From assembly GCA_946406275.1 (NCBI GenBank), contig CAMJJZ010000035.1, positions 1 to 11,564 on the forward strand: DNA of 11,564 nucleotides, in the 5' to 3' direction. Positions within the stretch are counted from its first letter, which is position 1. Each line of letters opens with the position of its first letter. The position numbers were made by a program, and so were the translations under genes. This DNA is from an uncultured Bacteroidales bacterium (lineage in GTDB: Bacteria > Bacteroidota > Bacteroidia > Bacteroidales > UBA932). A model generated the notes under the pieces. That model worked only from the letters and a program-made list of their open reading frames with translations, ran no database searches and was not told the origin of the DNA. Shown here one piece after another: positions 7,976 through 11,564 of the stretch.

Positions 7976-9479
7976 ATGTTTTTTCTTCGTTATAATCGTA
8001 ACCTAACGTCTGCTCCAGGCCCGCCTTCGCAAGCACGAAGTTGTACACGGCCTGATATACCTGGAGACGTGTCTGGGTAAGGGTAAGCTCCGTGTTGTTG
8101 AGGTCCGTGAGCGTGCTCTTTCCCACCTGATAGCTCTTGAGAGCAATGTCAAAGGCTTTCTCCGCACTTTCCAGCGCGTCCTTCGCCGCGTCGTAAGTCT
8201 TGAGGGAGGTATCCATTGTGGACAGGCTCTGGCGTATGGAAATGCGTGTCTGGCGCTCCGCGTTGAGCCTCTGGTATTCCAGCTCCTGGGCCTGCACCTG
8301 GGCCTGCTTTATGGCGTGATAGCGCTGCCCGCCGGCAAAGATGGGGATGCTCAGGGAGATTCCCAGATATGAGTACGGAGTCCACTGGTAGTTCTTGAAG
8401 TCGTAGTCCTCCGACATTGCGTTGTAGTTGTATGCGAAGTTGAGCGCAAGCGTAGGAAGGCTGGCATACTGCTGCATGCGTATCTGGCGGGCCAGCTGCG
8501 AGGCCTGCAGTTCAAGTTGCCTCAACTGGGAGTTCCTTTCAAGGGATGCCTCGCCGCCTTCCACTATCTGGCGGAACATCTCCTCCGAATAATCGTCAAG
8601 GGTGCCCTGTACGTCGATGGGCCTGTCCAGATCCAGGCCTATCACAGCCTTGAGCTGCCACAGGGCCAGCTCTATTGCGTTTTCCGCATTGTAAAGGTTG
8701 GGTATTGCCGCGGCCAGCGTACTCTTTGCGCGGGTGAAGTCAAGCTCGGAAGCCTTCTGGGCGTTGTAACGCATTTCCGTGAGCTTGTAGTTCTCCATTG
8801 CATTATCGTACACCGCATTGTATACATCGTAAGAGGCCTTGGCCATGAGCACGGCGAAATAGGCCTGCTTAACGGAAGTGACCATACCCAGACGGGATTC
8901 CCGGGCCTGCTCCACGGCCAGCTCCACCTGGTCCCCGCTAAGGGAAAGGCTTTCCCACAGCTGCACGTTCACAAGGGGCATCGAGGCATTGATGCCGGCG
9001 CTCAGTGTATTTGCACGGCCCACCTCGATTCCGCCGCTGCTTGAGGACGATGTTCCCGTATCCTCCGCCGGCTTGGGTACGTACGGCGCAATGTCCGGGT
9101 GCTTCTTCAGGAACTCGCCAATATAATAGTCGTAAGGCTCCAGGGCCGATGTGAACATGGACGCCATGCCGCCTCCGCCGGAACCGCTGCCGGAACTGCC
9201 GCCGCCCATGTACATCACCTGTTTCTTGATGGTATGCTGGAACGATGCGGAACCATTTATCTGAGGGAACAGGGACGCGTACGACCCCTTCTGTGCATAT
9301 TGGCTGCGGGTGACCTCAAGGTCTGCCACCTTTACGGAAACGTTCTCCGACAGGGCTATCCTGAGGGCGTCGTCAAGGGACAGTACAAGGGTGCTGTCCT
9401 GCGCCGGAGCTTCCTGATACTGAGCCAAAGCCGCCATGGGGAGGCAAAGGAGCAGTACGGTAGTAATTCTTCTTAACAT
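7968..9479 (-). CDS. TolC-family outer-membrane efflux protein
   Basis: This 503-residue protein is the outer-membrane channel of the pump. The start at 9479 gives a standard signal peptide (MLRRITTVLLLCLPMAALAQ, cut near residue 20). An ATG two codons upstream (9485) is equally possible; longer in-frame starts, up to 9602, would run through the intergenic region and into lgt and are rejected. The two repeated outer-membrane-efflux-protein halves are visible. Each has long helices with heptad-like A, L, Q and E (for example LSLDDALRIALSENVSVKVAD, and later IKQAQVQAQELEYQRLNAERQ) and a second half ending with YQVGKSTLTDLNNTELTLTQTR. Two low-complexity stretches, a Gly/Ser run at about 92-104 and a Ser run at about 144-150, interrupt the first strand region, probably in a surface loop. 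It is the first gene of the pump operon. Confidence 0.93.
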   Translation of the reverse strand: MLRRITTVLLLCLPMAALAQYQEAPAQDSTLVLSLDDALRIALSENVSVKVADLEVTRSQYAQKGSYASLFPQINGSASFQHTIKKQVMYMGGGSSGSGSGGGGMASMFTSALEPYDYYIGEFLKKHPDIAPYVPKPAEDTGTSSSSSGGIEVGRANTLSAGINASMPLVNVQLWESLSLSGDQVELAVEQARESRLGMVTSVKQAYFAVLMAKASYDVYNAVYDNAMENYKLTEMRYNAQKASELDFTRAKSTLAAAIPNLYNAENAIELALWQLKAVIGLDLDRPIDVQGTLDDYSEEMFRQIVEGGEASLERNSQLRQLELQASQLARQIRMQQYASLPTLALNFAYNYNAMSEDYDFKNYQWTPYSYLGISLSIPIFAGGQRYHAIKQAQVQAQELEYQRLNAERQTRISIRQSLSTMDTSLKTYDAAKDALESAEKAFDIALKSYQVGKSTLTDLNNTELTLTQTRLQVYQAVYNFVLAKAGLEQTLGYDYNEEKTYE

Positions 9480-9561
9480 ATACATATAATAAGCCGCGAA
9501 TTTACTGCAAAAATTGCACCCGCGAAAGCATACTCTGCGAAAAAAAGCATATCTTTGCAAT
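9480..9561. promoter_or_regulatory. Divergent intergenic region between pump operon and lgt
   Basis: The 82-base gap must hold both divergent promoters. On the minus strand AATTTTTG at 9508-9515 matches the -7 consensus TAnnTTTG at all but the first position, about 28 bases before the TolC-type ATG; it is a weak candidate for the pump promoter. No clear -33 element and no obvious operator palindrome were seen. Confidence 0.35.
9550..9557 (+). promoter_or_regulatory. Bacteroidetes-type -7 box for lgt
   Basis: TATCTTTG fully matches the TAnnTTTG consensus and ends only 4 bases before the lgt ATG at 9562. Transcription from it would begin at or very near the start codon, giving a leaderless or almost leaderless mRNA. 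No convincing -33 TTTG was found upstream. Confidence 0.6.
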
Positions 9562-10440
9562 ATGGAGTATTTGATTGTACATTGGAACATAGATCCCGCC
9601 ATACTTCACATAGGCGGATTTGAGCTCAGATGGTACTCGCTGCTGTTCGTGAGCGGCTTCATCCTGGGCTGGTTCATCATGAAGAGTTTCTTCCAGAGGG
9701 AGAAGATAGACGTGAATCTTCTTGACCCGCTTCTGTATACGCTTCTCATCTGCACCATAGTGGGCGCACGCCTGGGCCACTGCATCTTCTACCAGCCGGA
9801 CTACTACTTCGGCTCATGGAAGGGTTTCTGGGAGATTTTCATGCCCTGGAAGGGCGGCCTTGCCAGCCACGGCGGCACCATAGCCATCATCCTTGGCCTC
9901 ATCTGGTATGCAAAGAAATATGGCCCCAAGAACCACTTCGACCTCATGTGGCTCTTTGACCACCTTGTGATTCCCATCGCATTCGCGGCCTGCTTCATCC
10001 GCCTCGGAAACCTCTTCAACAGCGAGATTTACGGCAATCCCACGGACCTCCCCTGGGGCTTTGTGTTCGAGCGCAACGGAGAAACCGTTCCCTGCCACCC
10101 CACCCAGCTTTACGAAGCCGGCACATACCTCCTCCTTGGCTTTGTGCTTTATGCCCTATACAAATGGAACCTGGACAAGATGTACCGCGGCTCCTTCGTA
10201 GGCATCTTCATGATAGTGTGCTTCGGCAGCCGCATCCTCATCGAGTTCGTCAAGAACCCCCAGGTTGCCTTTGAAGAGAACATGGTACTGAACATGGGTC
10301 AGATCCTCTCCATCCCCTTCGTCCTCCTTGGCATAGGCTTCCTCATCTGGGCCTACACCAAAAAGATTCCCGCCCGCGCCGTGCATCCGGAGGCCGCTCC
10401 CAAAAAGAAAGAGGCCACGCACTACGCGCGGCCCCTGTAG
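9562..10440 (+). CDS. lgt: Prolipoprotein diacylglyceryl transferase
   Basis: Lgt moves a diacylglyceryl group from phosphatidylglycerol to the lipobox cysteine of prolipoproteins, the first step of lipoprotein maturation at the inner membrane. The 292-residue chain has several hydrophobic segments (for example 24-40, 56-76 and 104-117). The essential H103 lies in GLASHGGTIAII. The Lgt signature is RLGNLFNSEIYG (147-158), with R147, N150 and E155 matching E. coli R143, N146 and E151; R224 in FGSRILIEF matches R239. HPTQLYEA (179-186) is also conserved. The start at 9562 (MEYLIVHWNIDP) is chosen over an ATG at 9514, whose extra 16 residues are basic, unlike the family, and lie across the promoter box. 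A charged, Pro/His/Lys-containing tail (about 267-292) extends past the last membrane helix. It is a single gene, divergent from the pump operon. Confidence 0.96.
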   Translation: MEYLIVHWNIDPAILHIGGFELRWYSLLFVSGFILGWFIMKSFFQREKIDVNLLDPLLYTLLICTIVGARLGHCIFYQPDYYFGSWKGFWEIFMPWKGGLASHGGTIAIILGLIWYAKKYGPKNHFDLMWLFDHLVIPIAFAACFIRLGNLFNSEIYGNPTDLPWGFVFERNGETVPCHPTQLYEAGTYLLLGFVLYALYKWNLDKMYRGSFVGIFMIVCFGSRILIEFVKNPQVAFEENMVLNMGQILSIPFVLLGIGFLIWAYTKKIPARAVHPEAAPKKKEATHYARPL

Positions 10441-10450
10441 CACCAGCTGC

Positions 10451-10546
10451 GCCAGGCATTACGCGTATTTGCCCCATAATGCGTAACAGGTGGCTCCCCC
10501 GAGCCACCTGTTACACGTTTAAGCCTCTTATTGCGTAATGCCTGGC
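10451..10546. repeat. Nested double palindrome, copy A of hairpin element
   Basis: The outer arms are a perfect 14-base inverted repeat, GCCAGGCATTACGC at 10451-10464 against 10533-10546. Inside is a second perfect 14-base inverted repeat, GTAACAGGTGGCTC at 10483-10496 against 10501-10514, with a loop of four C. The part from 10481 to 10545 aligns with a second element at 11068-11140: both have a central hairpin containing GTGGCTC, then TACAC(G/A)TTTAAG, then TTGCGTAATG(C/T)CTGG. The two copies lie either side of the ORF6N gene. Confidence 0.85.
10483..10514. terminator. Strong hairpin after lgt, possible terminator
   Basis: The 14-base perfect stem with a four-base loop lies 43 bases after the lgt stop and could end transcription in either direction. 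No T-run follows it directly. The T-rich stretch at 10547-10562 follows the outer palindrome arm instead, so the outer stem is the more classical plus-strand terminator. It may also serve the ORF6N gene from the other side. Confidence 0.5.
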
Positions 10547-10562
10547 TTATTTTTATTCTTTT

Positions 10563-10946
10563 CTAACGCGTTTTACAGAGTGTTTCAATGATAGCAAAGG
10601 TCACATCTCGGGCACGTTCACCCTTCAGTATTGTCGCTAACATATATAGACCTCTTTCAGAGAATACTTTTGTTGAATTGCGGTTCATCACAGACACATT
10701 TGTGGAGGAATTTTTTAACCGCAAATCTTGCAACTCTTTCATATTCAATTCAAACATATAGCTTGGAGGAAACTTGTCCGGGTTGTTCCTAACTGCCCGG
10801 TTCACATCTTTCGTTTCTACTCCGTAAAGAGCGGCGACATCTGCATCAGCAATCACTTCCACACCACGAATTACTGCAATCTTGTCTTCCACATCCCGGA
10901 TACTCACCGGAAACATACTCGGTTTCTTTACAATTGAATCACTCAT
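10563..10946 (-). CDS. ORF6N-domain DNA-binding protein, possibly C-terminally shortened
   Basis: This 127-residue protein matches the ORF6N domain, known from phage proteins and many small Bacteroidota genes and thought to bind DNA. Hallmarks are DKIAVIRGVEVIADADVAALYGVETKDVNRAVRN (about 21-54), then FPPSYMFELNMKEL, then the end of the domain, FSERGLYMLATILKGERARDV. The chain stops soon after at IIETLCKTR, where many relatives continue for another helix and a variable tail, so it may be shortened. The ATG at 10946 is preferred over 11000, whose additional 18 residues would lie across a promoter-like box. The gene is visibly richer in A+T than its neighbours and is bracketed by two related hairpin repeats, suggesting acquisition as a cassette. 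It faces lgt convergently. Its role and target are unknown. Confidence 0.8.
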   Translation of the reverse strand: MSDSIVKKPSMFPVSIRDVEDKIAVIRGVEVIADADVAALYGVETKDVNRAVRNNPDKFPPSYMFELNMKELQDLRLKNSSTNVSVMNRNSTKVFSERGLYMLATILKGERARDVTFAIIETLCKTR

Positions 10947-10981
10947 ATGATAAATAGTTACTAGACCATGTTTTGGTTTTA

Positions 10982-10989
10982 CAAAGTAA
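10982..10989 (-). promoter_or_regulatory. Candidate -7 box for the ORF6N gene
   Basis: The minus strand reads TTACTTTG, one mismatch from TAnnTTTG, 35 bases before the ATG at 10946. A TTTG lies further upstream but about 25 bases away, longer than usual for a -33 partner. The surrounding gap (10947-11067) is AT-rich and shows no other gene. Confidence 0.4.
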
Positions 10990-11067
10990 GCATAAATCAC
11001 TTTTAAGGTAACCTCAAATCATAAGTATGATTCATAATTGTAAATTCTAAACAATCAGCCACTTAAC

Positions 11068-11140
11068 GCGTAATGTCAAAAAAAAGCGAGTGGCTCAAAC
11101 CACTCGCTACACATTTAAGGCTTTTTTGCGTAATGTCTGG
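11068..11140. repeat. Copy B of the hairpin element
   Basis: It is bounded by GCGTAATGTC at 11068-11077 and again at 11128-11137, the second followed by TGG. The centre is a hairpin, and after it comes TACACATTTAAGGCTTTT, matching TACACGTTTAAGCCTCTTA of copy A. Unlike copy A, the outer GCGTAATG motifs here are direct rather than inverted. Confidence 0.75.
11078..11108 (-). terminator. Intrinsic terminator of pgk
   Basis: Read on the minus strand, AGCGAGTGG and CCACTCGCT (11108-11100 and 11093-11085) form a 9-base-pair perfect stem with a six-base loop, and a run of eight T follows (11085-11078, the first of which can pair in the stem). It sits about 37 bases after the pgk stop. This is a textbook Rho-independent terminator embedded in the repeat copy. 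Confidence 0.85.
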
Positions 11141-11144
11141 GTGC

Positions 11145-11564
11145 CTAGTCGCGGATTGCTGCAATGCCGGGGAGGATCTTGCCCTCGATGGCTTCAAGCA
11201 TGGCGCCGCCGCCGGTGGAGACGTAGCTCACCTTGTCGGCATAACCCATCTGGGTGACTGCTGCCACGGAGTCGCCGCCGCCTACCAGGGTGTATGCACC
11301 GTTCTTGGTGGCTTCTGCCAGGTCTTCTGCAATCTGCAGGGTGCCCTTTGCGAAGTTAGGAAGCTCGAACACGCCCACGGGACCGTTCCAGAGGATGGTC
11401 TTGGAGTTCATGATGATCTTCTTCCAGTTCTCAAGGGATTCCGGAGATGCATCCATGCCTTCCCACTCGTCAGGAATCTGGTCGATGGGGAATATCTTGC
11501 GAGGAGTGTCGTTGTCGAATGCCTGGCCGCAGACGGTTGCTACGGAAAGGCTCAGGTTCACGCC
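11145..11564 (-). CDS. pgk: Phosphoglycerate kinase, C-terminal part (5' end outside window)
   Basis: The visible 139 residues are the C-terminal third of phosphoglycerate kinase, the glycolytic enzyme that transfers phosphate from 1,3-bisphosphoglycerate to ADP. SKTILWNGPVGVFE (about 54-67 of the visible part), TLVGGGDSVAAV (92-103) and VSTGGGAMLEAIEGKILPGI (115-134) are the conserved nucleotide-binding and hinge segments of the family. The reading frame is open to the window edge, so the apparent GTG at 11561 is an internal valine and not a start. The TAG stop at 11147-11145 is followed by a clear intrinsic terminator inside the hairpin repeat. Codon use and GC content are like the main chromosome genes, unlike the ORF6N gene downstream. 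Confidence 0.96.
   Translation of the reverse strand, partial: GVNLSLSVATVCGQAFDNDTPRKIFPIDQIPDEWEGMDASPESLENWKKIIMNSKTILWNGPVGVFELPNFAKGTLQIAEDLAEATKNGAYTLVGGGDSVAAVTQMGYADKVSYVSTGGGAMLEAIEGKILPGIAAIRD

Noticed and set aside
9480..9602. N-terminal extension of the TolC-type protein up to 9602
   Set aside because: It would precede a complete signal peptide and run antisense through the lgt start and promoter box.
10461..11071. Three ACGCGT sites near the ORF6N gene as possible insertion-target marks
   Set aside because: The same hexamer occurs elsewhere in the window inside ordinary genes (near 1376, 5217 and 9275), so no special role can be claimed.
10451..11140. Two repeat units considered as a CRISPR remnant or integron-like attC sites
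   Set aside because: Only two diverged copies with a full gene between them, no regular spacers, no cas or integrase gene in the window, and the hairpins lack the paired box layout expected of attC sites.

Overview
The window looks like chromosomal DNA of a fairly GC-rich member of the Bacteroidota, probably a Bacteroidales. Three things point there. Promoter-like boxes match the Bacteroidetes -7 consensus TAnnTTTG, and no clear Shine-Dalgarno sites were seen at the starts inspected. The holB-ricT gene pair and the small PG0541-type gene beside an RND pump are typical of this phylum. The closest remembered homologues of nearly every protein are from Bacteroidota. The exact genus cannot be read from the sequence.

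From about 9480 leftward to position 1, all genes lie on the minus strand and are tightly packed. The first block is a complete tripartite efflux pump: TolC-type outer-membrane channel, lipoprotein membrane-fusion adaptor and AcrB-type RND permease, followed by a 97-residue PG0541-family protein. The three pump genes overlap by 8 and 4 bases, so they are probably translationally coupled. A TATATTTG box then starts what looks like a second unit: thioredoxin (trxA), a PorT-type outer-membrane beta-barrel protein, a long-chain polyprenyl diphosphate synthase, DNA polymerase III delta-prime (holB), and the 5' part of ricT (PSP1 domain), which runs off the left edge. Gaps here are a few bases or overlaps.

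Lgt (prolipoprotein diacylglyceryl transferase) is divergent from the pump, on the plus strand, with a promoter box so close to its ATG that the mRNA may be leaderless. Lgt would also lipidate the pump adaptor encoded next door, which has a lipobox.

The right end is different. A small, visibly AT-richer gene for an ORF6N-domain (phage-type DNA-binding) protein sits between two related hairpin elements of about 65-95 bases that share the motif GCGTAATG(C/T)CTGG. The left element is a nested double palindrome after lgt; the right one carries a clean intrinsic terminator for the convergent-side gene pgk, whose 3' third closes the window. The ORF6N gene with its flanking repeats is the only accessory-looking part of the window and the best candidate for something not yet described. 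The rest is housekeeping plus an ordinary efflux operon, with a few structural oddities (holB without its zinc module, the uncharacterised PG0541 protein).
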